Shown here: positions 5,981 to 11,704 of the stretch, piece after piece
How positions within the stretch are numbered: position 1 is the stretch's first letter
Layout: every line of letters begins with the position of its first letter
Virus record (IMG/VR): IMGVR_UViG_3300030108_005325
Span: 1 to 63,054 of that record
DNA from: a virus
DNA length: 63,054 nucleotides
Reading direction: 5' to 3' (one strand)
Made by a program: the position numbers and the translations under genes
Notes under the pieces: generated by a model
The model's input: only the letters and a program-made list of their open reading frames with translations
Databases searched by the model: none
Told to the model about the DNA's origin: nothing

Positions 5981-6040
5981 AATTATTCGCGAGCAGCGCA
6001 TACAGACTATCAAGAACTTGCATATAAGCATTATGCATGA
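5894..6040 (+). CDS. Very acidic hypothetical protein (48 aa)
   Basis: ATG 33 nt after a perfect -10. About one third of residues are Asp/Glu, with many Tyr, including D-D-E-F-Y-E-E-L-D-E-N-Y. Extreme acidity with aromatic residues is typical of small DNA-mimic or host-protein-binding phage products, but that is inference. Two of the CTCGAC motifs lie inside the gene and encode Leu-Asp. Confidence 0.6.
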   Translation: MYDDFENLDYTCEDNSFNYDDEFYEELDENYSRAAHTDYQELAYKHYA

Positions 6041-6326
6041 TAATTGGTATGTGACTCGCACAAGATTTATGGGTAATAGATAGGCACATTATATGTGTGA
6101 TAGATTCTTGTCTTTATTTTTAGCATGATATGACACCAGAAGTCAAGAGGTTGTGTGTCAGTGGTTTAATTGTCACAGCGCGACTTGACAGGCATTGTTA
6201 CAGAAGATTACAGATATTATTTTCAGGCAGGGGGAGTGGCGAAGTTTGTTCAGTAGTGCTACCCCGCACCCTTTATTTTTCGTTACACTCATTATAATTC
6301 ATATTTTGATGAGAATCAATATGAAT

Positions 6327-6388
6327 TGTGCCACTAATTTAAGTGTCACATAGATGGTTGCGCGGCAGCTGGATTGTGATATTATAAA
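6327..6388 (+). promoter_or_regulatory. Hairpin-promoter cassette 3
   Basis: TGTGCCACT (6327-6335) and AGTGTCACA (6342-6350) form a nine-base stem with one mismatch. CATAGATGG and TTGCGC (6358-6363) follow, then TATTAT (6380-6385, spacer 16) or TATAAA (6383-6388, spacer 19). It matches the cassette at 6483-6542 closely and would transcribe the candidate RNA at 6391. Confidence 0.55.
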
Positions 6389-6390
6389 AG

Positions 6391-6483
6391 TGTGGAAGGG
6401 GTGGTTTCCTTTCACGGTCATAAGGATATATTTGTTTTTCTCACACAAACTATAGAGCGGATTGGGAACCCGCTCTTTTTTTT
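6391..6483 (+). ncRNA. Candidate phage small RNA (about 90 nt)
   Basis: Bounded by a TTGCGC/TATTAT promoter just upstream and a strong intrinsic terminator. Between them lie a stem GTGGAAGG/CCTTTCAC (6392-6399 and 6408-6415, one G-U pair, 8-nt loop) and a single-stranded AU-rich middle. GTGTG near the 5' end could pair with CACAC at 6441-6447. There is no ORF longer than a few codons. The exact 5' end is a guess, and a longer transcript from the TATAAT at 6293 is possible. Confidence 0.5.
6454..6483 (+). terminator. Rho-independent terminator
   Basis: AGAGCGG (6454-6460), loop ATTGGGAAC, CCGCTCT (6470-6476) running into eight T residues. The stem is perfect and GC-rich in an AT-rich genome, making it one of the clearest terminators in the window. 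Confidence 0.85.
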
Positions 6484-6542
6484 GTGCCAATTTGATTAGT
6501 GGCACATAGGTAGTTGCGCAACACAGCGGGAGCGAGTATATT
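6483..6542 (+). promoter_or_regulatory. Hairpin-promoter cassette 4
   Basis: TGTGCCA(n10)TGGCACA (6483-6506), then CATAGGTAG, TTGCGC (6514-6519), a 17-nt spacer and TATATT (6537-6542). The hairpin, the CATAG linker and TTGCGC are shared with cassette 3, so the two are duplicates flanking the candidate RNA. The gene at 6567 follows 25 nt after the -10. Confidence 0.65.
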
Positions 6543-6566
6543 AGGAATGTACAGAAAAGAAACCCT

Positions 6567-6869
6567 ATGACCGCAACGAAATTTGTAAAAGAACTTTATA
6601 ACGAAGCATTGGTTTACTCATCCGTAGTTTTTGGAATGGGATTCTGGATAGACGATCAAGGTTTATTCATCTCAGCACCAGAGTTCAAAGACGGTTCCCT
6701 TGACATTGACAATGCGGTTCCCGTGTATGATTGGGAAAACTTTGACGAACTTTCCGCTCATCATCTCTCACACTTAATGCACGTTAACCAAATGTGCATA
6801 CTGAAAAGAGATTCACAGCAAATTGAGTACTATTCAGAAGTTTTTACGGAGTCTATTCAAAATGTCTAA
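6567..6869 (+). CDS. Hypothetical protein (100 aa)
   Basis: First gene behind cassette 4. The N-terminus is helical (F-V-K-E-L-Y-N-E-A-L-V-Y), then a Gly/Trp/Phe-rich patch (F-G-M-G-F-W-I-D-D), then acidic sequence and a His-rich A-H-H-L-S-H-L-M-H segment. The close histidines could bind a metal, but I see no named domain. The last codons overlap the next start. Confidence 0.7.
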   Translation: MTATKFVKELYNEALVYSSVVFGMGFWIDDQGLFISAPEFKDGSLDIDNAVPVYDWENFDELSAHHLSHLMHVNQMCILKRDSQQIEYYSEVFTESIQNV

Positions 6870-7077
6870 GAAACCCAATGGAATTAACATTCAACTCACA
6901 CCATCTCAGTTTGATTATCTTTATGAAGTTATCATGATGGCATATGAGTTGGATGTACCAGACCAAAAAGGATGGGACATGCAGACATACGACAACATGG
7001 TTGACAATGTTTGCAACGGTACATCAACTTATCTCACATCGGATGTAAAAGGCATCCTGCATAGACCAGTTGATTAA
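6862..7077 (+). CDS. Hypothetical protein (71 aa)
   Basis: I chose the ATG at 6862, which overlaps the end of the previous gene by 8 nt, over an in-frame ATG at 6823. Starts M-S-K-K-P-N-G-I-N-I-Q-L-T, then a helical S-Q-F-D-Y-L-Y-E-V-I-M-M-A-Y. Unknown function. Confidence 0.65.
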   Translation: MSKKPNGINIQLTPSQFDYLYEVIMMAYELDVPDQKGWDMQTYDNMVDNVCNGTSTYLTSDVKGILHRPVD

Positions 7078-7089
7078 GTGTCACACATA

Positions 7090-7121
7090 GGGTATCCATC
7101 ACACAGGATACCCTTTATAAT
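7090..7121 (+). promoter_or_regulatory. Hairpin-promoter cassette 5
   Basis: A perfect eight-base stem, GGGTATCC(n8)GGATACCC (7090-7113), runs directly into TTTATAAT (-10 at 7116-7121), followed by ATGTGTATAAACAAA and an ATG 34 nt after the -10. No good -35 is visible. The half-site GTGTCACA just upstream (7078-7085) resembles the stems of cassettes 3 and 4. Confidence 0.65.
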
Positions 7122-7149
7122 ATGTGTATAAACAAATTCATTTCCCATT

Positions 7150-7608
7150 ATGCCTAACTGGTGCTATAACCGAATCACAGTCTACGCAGACGAAGACACA
7201 GCAGACAAAATTGCAGAAATCAAGGAAATCTTTGAATCAAAGCAACCATTCAACACACTCTTTCCAATTCCTGATTTCAAGAACATACCTAACAGCAAGG
7301 GAGAGTTGCCAAAGTTAGAGCAAATGAAAAACCCTGATGGTTCGATTTTATGGGAGACATACAACTTTCCTGATGGTAAGAATGACGATCGTTGGTATCA
7401 CTGGTGCATTGACAACTGGGGAACAAAGTGGGAACCTGATATGCTTGATGTTGATGGCGATCAGGATTCTGAAATGTTAGAAATTACATTCAACACAGCA
7501 TGGTCACCACCCGAAGGAGTTGTTGGTGCATTGCGTTCAAAGTATCCGAAGTTGACTTTCCAGTGCTTCTATGATGAACCCGGTTGTGAAATTGCAGGTT
7601 ACTACTAA
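7150..7608 (+). CDS. DUF1281 / Api92-like protein (152 aa)
   Basis: The N-terminus M-P-N-W-C-Y-N-R-I-T-V is the hallmark start of the Api92/YubB (DUF1281) family, which has a ferredoxin-like fold and occurs on phages and plasmids. Family members share a P-x-P region (here F-P-I-P-D-F) and a W-G-T-K-W segment (residues about 91-95). Both are present, as is a C-terminal C-F-Y-D-E-P-G strand. The molecular role of the family is not established. It is the largest protein of the 1-8.8 kb accessory cluster. Confidence 0.8.
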   Translation: MPNWCYNRITVYADEDTADKIAEIKEIFESKQPFNTLFPIPDFKNIPNSKGELPKLEQMKNPDGSILWETYNFPDGKNDDRWYHWCIDNWGTKWEPDMLDVDGDQDSEMLEITFNTAWSPPEGVVGALRSKYPKLTFQCFYDEPGCEIAGYY

Positions 7609-7844
7609 TGGCATGTTGTGACGTATGCGGTAACTATGACGAATTGTATAAAGAGGACTTGGATTATACCGAGTCCCCACACTTAGAAGCACAGAGTTAC
7701 CAACCCGACCTCTATTACTACTGGGACGCACCATTAGAAGAGATTTACTATTGGCGGGACGCTTTCCCTAACGTGGATTGCATGTGTGAAATATGTTTCG
7801 ACATCGCCAACGAAGAGAAAAAAATCATCTGGGCAGACCATTAG
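7608..7844 (+). CDS. Cys-rich putative zinc-binding protein (78 aa)
   Basis: TAATG overlap with the DUF1281-like gene, so probably co-translated. Two cysteine clusters, C-C-D-V-C near the N-terminus and C-M-C-E-I-C near residue 60, could form a zinc site around a Tyr/Asp/Trp-rich acidic middle. The pairing with DUF1281 suggests a joint role, but I cannot name it. Confidence 0.7.
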   Translation: MACCDVCGNYDELYKEDLDYTESPHLEAQSYQPDLYYYWDAPLEEIYYWRDAFPNVDCMCEICFDIANEEKKIIWADH

Positions 7845-7879
7845 GACAGTTAAATATGTGTCACACTCTACCACGCATC

Positions 7880-7927
7880 GGGTATCAAATGCCCTATAAT
7901 AAGTGTATACCAAACAAAGTTCCCAAC
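7880..7927 (+). promoter_or_regulatory. Hairpin-promoter cassette 6
   Basis: GGGTAT(caa)ATGCCC (7880-7894, one G-U pair) abuts TATAAT at 7895-7900. The conserved leader AAGTGTATACCAAACAAAG follows, and the ATG is 33 nt after the -10. A GTGTCAC half-site lies at 7858-7864. Confidence 0.6.
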
Positions 7928-8170
7928 ATGTACACATCAAAGAGAGTTATCAGACCAAATGACGAAGTTGTAAGATACTACTGCGACAACGGATATGGTC
8001 TATCGGTTGCATGTCATGAGCATTCATACGGAGGGAAAGAAGGTCTTTATGAGATCGCTCTTTTAAAAGATGACAAAATACACTATGATGATCATGAGTG
8101 GCAGGACGTTCGCGGGTGGTTAACTAAGTCCGAAGTGTGGTCATGGTTAAAGATTGTATCAGAGTATTGA
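7928..8170 (+). CDS. Hypothetical protein (80 aa)
   Basis: The start at 7928 is set by the cassette. A longer in-frame ORF begins upstream of the -10 and is not on this transcript. The protein has strands R-V-I-R-P-N-D-E-V-V-R-Y-Y, G-L-S-V-A-C-H-E-H-S and L-Y-E-I-A-L-L, then a Trp-rich helix, suggesting a small alpha/beta domain. Not recognised. Confidence 0.7.
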   Translation: MYTSKRVIRPNDEVVRYYCDNGYGLSVACHEHSYGGKEGLYEIALLKDDKIHYDDHEWQDVRGWLTKSEVWSWLKIVSEY

Positions 8171-8186
8171 TACAATCCCGCTACCC

Positions 8187-8271
8187 AGTGGACAGTTTAA
8201 AAAGTGTCCACTTGTGGTTGCATGAGTGGACACACCCATTTATAATAAGTACATAACAAACAAAGTTCCCA
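8187..8271 (+). promoter_or_regulatory. Hairpin-promoter cassette 7
   Basis: A perfect eight-base stem, AGTGGACA(n10)TGTCCACT (8187-8212), then TTGCAT (8218-8223), a 17-nt spacer and TATAAT (8241-8246). The leader is identical over 25 nt to that of cassette 1. The ATG is 31 nt after the -10. This is the most complete member of the family. Confidence 0.75.
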
Positions 8272-8508
8272 ATGACAAAAACCCAAAGATTAATCAACAG
8301 AATCAAAGAAGTTGAAAACTTCGAAAACCTTGCATTTTTATGCGAAGATTTCGACACTTTCATTGATGAGGTTGCAGAGTGGGGAGTCGATTCAATCGCA
8401 AAGGTTGACTTTGACGATCCAGAAGTCAACAGAGGTATGATGAACGCATTTTTTGCTTCATTCGGTTGCACACCATCAAATCCACATCCAGCAGGGAGGT
8501 ACGCATAA
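8272..8508 (+). CDS. Hypothetical protein (78 aa)
   Basis: First gene behind cassette 7. A basic N-terminal helix (K-T-Q-R-L-I-N-R-I-K-E-V-E) is followed by acidic, Phe-rich sequence and a Pro-rich tail. An in-gene GGGAGG near the 3' end serves as ribosome site for the next start, which overlaps as TAATG. Unknown function. Confidence 0.7.
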   Translation: MTKTQRLINRIKEVENFENLAFLCEDFDTFIDEVAEWGVDSIAKVDFDDPEVNRGMMNAFFASFGCTPSNPHPAGRYA

Positions 8509-8636
8509 TGTCAACACTACATCACGAAGACATGCTATTACAAATCTTTGACGAAGTACAGGAAGCGTTTCCGTACCTTGACGAAGAGAAACAAATCGAA
8601 ATTGCAAACAATCGCTTTCAGGAGTTATGCCAATGA
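8508..8636 (+). CDS. Hypothetical acidic protein (42 aa)
   Basis: TAATG overlap upstream and ATGA overlap downstream, with GGGAGG 10 nt before the start. Acidic and helical (M-L-L-Q-I-F-D-E-V-Q-E-A-F, then L-D-E-E-K-Q-I-E). Too short for family assignment, but the coupling at both ends makes expression likely. Confidence 0.6.
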   Translation: MSTLHHEDMLLQIFDEVQEAFPYLDEEKQIEIANNRFQELCQ

Positions 8637-8803
8637 TGTATGAATTTGATGGATACGACGAAATTCTCAAGTGTTATGAAGGTATCACGGAACACCACGC
8701 AAACACCTCTTTTGAGTTTGGTTTAATGAACGATACCTACTGGTGCCTGTTTCGTGACCACGACCTCTTAGAGTATGCCACTCTACAAACTGGCACAAAC
8801 TAA
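8633..8803 (+). CDS. Hypothetical protein (56 aa)
   Basis: Starts in an ATGATG overlap, so either of two adjacent ATGs may serve. Aromatic, acidic, with two cysteines (C-Y-E-G-I and W-C-L-F-R-D-H-D). Last gene of the unit behind cassette 7. Not recognised. Confidence 0.55.
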   Translation: MMYEFDGYDEILKCYEGITEHHANTSFEFGLMNDTYWCLFRDHDLLEYATLQTGTN

Positions 8804-8804
8804 C

Positions 8805-8863
8805 TTCACACCGTTGCACTTTCGGTTATAATAAGTGTATAGCAAACCAATTCCCTTTTCACT
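8805..8863 (+). promoter_or_regulatory. Promoter with conserved leader (cassette 8)
   Basis: TTCACA (8805-8810), 16 nt, TATAAT (8827-8832), then AAGTGTATAGCAAACCAA and an ATG 37 nt after the -10. Only a short ACCG/CGGT repeat (8810-8826) represents the hairpin here. Confidence 0.6.
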
Positions 8864-9184
8864 ATGCGTAAAATTGAAATGATGATGAACTCAGCAATCA
8901 GATACAGAAAGAACTTCTCATCTGGTAATACTACAGTTCGTTCTTTCAGAGAGTCAGTTGACGTTTATCTACATGGAAATCATATCGCATCTTTAGATAC
9001 AGCAACTCATGCACTCACCCTTAAAGATGGCGGGTGGCAGTCCAACACTACGAAGTCAAGGTTAAATGCACTGCTTGAAGAGTTCGTGCCAAGCATGCGT
9101 ATCTTTCAAAACGATTGGACTTGGTACATCTCCGACAGTTTAGACGGATCAAAAAAACTGTTCATCTCAGGCATGGAGGTTTAA
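8864..9184 (+). CDS. Conserved hypothetical phage protein (106 aa)
   Basis: Basic, with the N-terminus R-K-I-E-M-M-M-N-S-A-I. Strand-like segments follow: T-V-R-S-F-R-E-S-V-D-V-Y-L-H-G-N and H-I-A-S-L-D. A W-Q-S-N-T-T-K-S-R-L-N-A-L-L motif follows, then F-Q-N-D-W-T-W-Y. The strand-G-N-x-I-A pattern is typical of a small family spread widely among phages (my recollection), with no assigned function. The next gene begins 5 nt after the stop. Confidence 0.7.
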   Translation: MRKIEMMMNSAIRYRKNFSSGNTTVRSFRESVDVYLHGNHIASLDTATHALTLKDGGWQSNTTKSRLNALLEEFVPSMRIFQNDWTWYISDSLDGSKKLFISGMEV

Positions 9185-9188
9185 GGAC

Positions 9189-10067
9189 ATGCCATTAACA
9201 CATATCGAACACCCAGAGGACACCATTTTAACTGGTGATCTATCCGTACTTGATGCGTTCACCGCAGACAATCATTATTCAGTCAAGATCGACGGATCAC
9301 CCGCAATCGTATGGGGTACTAACCCAGAGAATGGCAAGTTCTTTGTCGGCACGAAGTCCGTATTTAATAAGAGAACACCAAAGGTAAATTACACAGTCGC
9401 CGACATCGAGAGAAATCACCCTGACTTTGAGTTGCAATCGATTCTCATTCGTTGCTTACACAGTCTACCACGGACAGACAGAGTTTTTCAAGGTGATTTC
9501 ATCGGGTTCGGTGGGTATCGTGACTATAGACCAAATGCGATTTCGTACACACTTGACGAAGTAACACAGGGTGCGGTTGTTGTTGCTCCGCATACAGCAT
9601 ACGCAGGTGAAGTACTCAAGCACATGATCCCCTATCCACTTCGTGAGAAGTTAAATTCTGAGGGTGTCACCTTTATTCAACCAGATGCGTGGATCAGTCA
9701 GTTCGGATCAGCAATGGATATTAAAACTATGGTCGGGTTTGCCAAACAGATGGCAACCTTATGCGAGTTCGTGACAGAGAAAGAAGCGAGACAGTTGAAG
9801 CAAGATCTCAATGCGTATATTAAAGATGGTGAAGAGGTGATCGCTGAAGAGTTTGCCAACTACCAACTGGTTCGTTTATGGTGCTTAGTTGAGAACATTA
9901 AGACAGAATATATGAAACTCATGAGAGATAATTTTAAGTGCGAGTGCTTCTTAGGTAATGATTACGTCGATGGTGAAGGATACGTCATGACAGGTCGTCA
10001 CGGCACATATAAATTAGTGAATCGTTGGGTGTTCAGTCATTATAACTTCAATATCATTCGTTCGTGA
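9189..10067 (+). CDS. DUF6267-like, ligase-fold nucleotidyltransferase candidate (292 aa)
   Basis: The order of motifs matches covalent nucleotidyltransferases (DNA/RNA ligases, capping enzymes). K33-I-D35-G36 resembles motif I with the nucleotide-accepting lysine. G-D-F at 102-104 resembles motif III (V-F-Q-G-D-F). E-G-Y-V-M at 263-267 resembles motif IV, and K-L-V-N-R at 275-279 resembles motif V. G-T-K-S-V-F-N-K at 54-61 is shared with proteins I know as DUF6267 in marine phages. There is no OB-fold region after motif V, as the protein ends 13 residues later. It might be a stand-alone adenylyltransferase or a degenerate one. Activity is inferred, not shown. Confidence 0.65.
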   Translation: MPLTHIEHPEDTILTGDLSVLDAFTADNHYSVKIDGSPAIVWGTNPENGKFFVGTKSVFNKRTPKVNYTVADIERNHPDFELQSILIRCLHSLPRTDRVFQGDFIGFGGYRDYRPNAISYTLDEVTQGAVVVAPHTAYAGEVLKHMIPYPLREKLNSEGVTFIQPDAWISQFGSAMDIKTMVGFAKQMATLCEFVTEKEARQLKQDLNAYIKDGEEVIAEEFANYQLVRLWCLVENIKTEYMKLMRDNFKCECFLGNDYVDGEGYVMTGRHGTYKLVNRWVFSHYNFNIIRS

Positions 10068-10078
10068 TATCAGCAGTT

Positions 10079-10105
10079 AGGGGGTTTGATGCCCCCTTAT
10101 ATAAA
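10079..10105 (+). terminator. Probable intrinsic terminator
   Basis: AGGGGG (10079-10084), loop TTTGATG, CCCCCT (10092-10097), then TATATAAAAA. Six G:C-rich pairs 11 nt after the ligase-like gene. The T-run is poor, so pausing may be weak. The following 130 nt hold a CGAA(n6)TTCG repeat and no other ORF. Confidence 0.6.
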
Positions 10106-10234
10106 AACGCACTGGGAACCTAATCTATAAACGACCCAGATCGCGAGAGTAATATAAAACAGAAAACGCAAACATAAACCCCCTGTTGTAAAAAATTTTT
10201 TCGCTATATAAAAACGAACACAGGTTTCGTTATA

Positions 10235-10405
10235 ATGAAAAAAAATCTCGACAATATTTTTTCGACCATAGAGATCGACCCAATCACTGATCAATATCAT
10301 ATTGTAATTCCCGAAGAAATCATGCATGAATTTGACTGGTACGAAGACTTTGTGTTAAAATGGAATGTAGATAATGGAGACATCTTTCTCACAGAAGCAC
10401 AATGA
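10235..10405 (+). CDS. Hypothetical protein (56 aa), SpoVT/AbrB-like pattern
   Basis: The ATG overlaps a TATAATG sequence at 10231, so the working promoter must lie further upstream (TATATAA near 10205). The middle, I-D-P-I-T-D-Q-Y-H-I-V-I-P-E-E-I-M, is reminiscent of the strand-turn 'x-I-x-I-P-x-x-[IL]' of AbrB/MazE-type DNA-binding proteins. That is a weak similarity and no cognate toxin is adjacent. It carries one copy of the CTCGAC motif. ATGA overlap with the next gene. Confidence 0.6.
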   Translation: MKKNLDNIFSTIEIDPITDQYHIVIPEEIMHEFDWYEDFVLKWNVDNGDIFLTEAQ

Positions 10406-10587
10406 CTCAAACTTCAACTCAATCTTATCACATCTACCTACACGACAAGTGTCTATTTAAAAATTTAAACGAAGAAGAATTTCATATGATATGGAGTAAA
10501 TTATATACATCTTACTGGGACGACGACTTAACATATACGGAAATCACGAATGAAGATGAGTTATTTGCTGAAGAATCCTCATATTGA
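10402..10587 (+). CDS. Small acidic protein, relative of the protein at 11390-11551 (61 aa)
   Basis: ATGA overlap with the upstream gene. The pattern Y-H-I-Y-L-H-D-K-C-L-F-K-N-L-N-E-E-E-F parallels Y-S-I-Y-I-Q-G-I-E-K-F-S-D-L-S-E-H-E-Y of the 53-aa protein across the glycosyltransferase gene. Both suit a strand-turn-helix mini-domain found in marine T4-like phages. Function unknown. Confidence 0.7.
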   Translation: MTQTSTQSYHIYLHDKCLFKNLNEEEFHMIWSKLYTSYWDDDLTYTEITNEDELFAEESSY

Positions 10588-10612
10588 CAAGCACTATATA
10601 ATAGTGTATGAT
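10584..10612 (+). promoter_or_regulatory. Near-consensus sigma70 promoter for the glycosyltransferase
   Basis: TTGACA (10584-10589, overlapping the preceding stop), a 17-nt spacer and TATGAT (10607-10612), 23 nt before the ATG at 10635. An internal TATAAT in the spacer is too close to the -35 to be used with it. Confidence 0.75.
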
Positions 10613-10634
10613 ATGAATGTAATTACAACACATT

Positions 10635-11390
10635 ATGGCAAAAGGATTTACAGTAAAAGCAAAGACTCCTTCCACACAGAAAAAACAAGAATGGGACTAC
10701 GATAAGGCAAGACAAATGATCAAAGGCAAGAGTGTTGTCTTTTGTTTGCCAGGTCGAGGAGTATCTTTCACATTTTTAAAAGCATTTGTTCAACTTTGTT
10801 TTGACATTGTTCAATGCGGTGGGTCGATTCAGATATCTCAGGACTACTCTTCAATGGTAAACTTCGCAAGATGCAAGTGTCTTGGAGCAAATGTATTAAG
10901 AGGACCAAAGCAGATACCATGGGATGGTAAGTTAAAGTATGATTATCAATTATGGATAGATAGCGATATTGTTTTTAACAGTGAGAAGTTCTGGCAGATA
11001 GTATTAATGGATAAAGATATTGCTGCAGGATGGTATTGCACAGAAGATGGAAGAACAACCTCTGTTGCACATTGGTTAGAAGAGGATGATTTTCGAAGCA
11101 ATGGTGGTGTGATGAATCACGAAACAATCGAAAGCATATCCAAGCGTACAAAACCTTTCACAGTTGATTATACTGGTTTTGGTTGGTTACTCATTAAGCA
11201 TGGTGTTTTCGAACATGAAGGTCTTCCATATCCATGGTTTGCTCCGAAGATGCAAGTATTTGAGTCTGGTGAAGTACAGGATATGTGCGGCGAGGATGTC
11301 TCGTTCTGCTTAGACGCAAAAGATGCAGGTTTTGAGATCTGGTGCGATCCAAGAGTTCGTGTTGGACATGAAAAGACAAGAGTCATCTAA
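10635..11390 (+). CDS. Glycosyltransferase, GT-A fold (251 aa)
   Basis: The D109-S-D111 motif in L-W-I-D-S-D-I-V-F-N is the metal/nucleotide-sugar binding DxD of GT-A enzymes. Downstream come F-W-Q-I-V-L-M and the acceptor-side G-E-D-V-S-F-C-L motif (219-226). A His follows in V-G-H-E-K (H245), a usual late metal ligand. No signal peptide or membrane segment, so it acts in the cytoplasm. Likely substrates are phage DNA bases, virion proteins or host surface precursors; the sequence does not say which. It has its own near-consensus promoter and a TAATG overlap with the next gene. Confidence 0.8.
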   Translation: MAKGFTVKAKTPSTQKKQEWDYDKARQMIKGKSVVFCLPGRGVSFTFLKAFVQLCFDIVQCGGSIQISQDYSSMVNFARCKCLGANVLRGPKQIPWDGKLKYDYQLWIDSDIVFNSEKFWQIVLMDKDIAAGWYCTEDGRTTSVAHWLEEDDFRSNGGVMNHETIESISKRTKPFTVDYTGFGWLLIKHGVFEHEGLPYPWFAPKMQVFESGEVQDMCGEDVSFCLDAKDAGFEIWCDPRVRVGHEKTRVI

Positions 11391-11551
11391 TGACAGATCG
11401 TTATAGTATCTACATTCAAGGTATCGAAAAGTTCTCAGATCTTTCTGAACATGAATATTTTGATATCATGGAAGACTTAGCAATTGAATTTTATCAGACA
11501 GGTAAACCAAGTCCTGCTGATATACGTACAGAAATTAAGAAAGGAGATTAA
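11390..11551 (+). CDS. Small acidic protein, relative of the protein at 10402-10587 (53 aa)
   Basis: TAATG overlap with the glycosyltransferase gene. R-Y-S-I-Y-I-Q-G-I-E-K-F, then E-Y-F-D-I-M-E-D-L-A-I-E-F-Y-Q-T-G matches a short conserved family I recall from cyanophages (function unknown). An AAGGAG at its 3' end provides the ribosome site of the following gene. Confidence 0.7.
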   Translation: MTDRYSIYIQGIEKFSDLSEHEYFDIMEDLAIEFYQTGKPSPADIRTEIKKGD

Positions 11552-11554
11552 ATT

Positions 11555-11704
11555 ATGGCAGTACGCACAAAAGTTGGTGTTCTTGGAAGAGAAGAACAAA
11601 TCACAACCCCGAAAAAAACTCGTCAGGGTGCCGGAAAACACACAAAGTATTCAGCAACTTCGCGTAACTCGGCTCGCAAGAAGTACAGAGGTCAGGGTCG
11701 TTGA
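11555..11704 (+). CDS. Small, very basic conserved protein (49 aa)
   Basis: Strong ribosome site (AAGGAG) 9 nt before the ATG. About one third of residues are Lys/Arg. The C-terminal half, T-R-Q-G-A-G-K-H-T-K-Y-S-A-T-S-R-N, then A-R-K-K-Y-R-G-Q-G-R, is recognisable from cyanophage genomes. Its composition suggests nucleic-acid binding, perhaps within the head, but no experimental role is known to me. The stop overlaps the TTG start of the next gene. Confidence 0.75.
   Translation: MAVRTKVGVLGREEQITTPKKTRQGAGKHTKYSATSRNSARKKYRGQGR

Larger units (their letters stand above)
6041..6566 (+). other. Non-coding stretch of 526 nt with hairpins and promoters
   Basis: Holds two hairpin-promoter cassettes (6327-6388 and 6483-6542), a candidate small RNA with intrinsic terminator (6391-6483), and a TATAAT at 6293. 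The only ORF of note (6130-6297, 55 codons) is Arg/Cys-rich and unlike phage proteins here. The segment 6041-6290 shows no other feature I can name. Confidence 0.6.

Noticed and set aside
6130-6297. 55-codon ORF in the gene-poor region
   Set aside because: Arg/Cys-rich composition unlike any neighbour, no ribosome site, and it overlaps the region with promoters and hairpins. More likely chance.
7182-7364. Minus-strand 60-aa ORF within the DUF1281-like gene
   Set aside because: Antisense to a well-supported gene whose N-terminal family signature is clear.
10235-10405. Toxin-antitoxin pair with the AbrB-like 56-aa protein as antitoxin
   Set aside because: The neighbouring 61-aa protein belongs to a small phage family with no toxin features, and the AbrB resemblance is weak.
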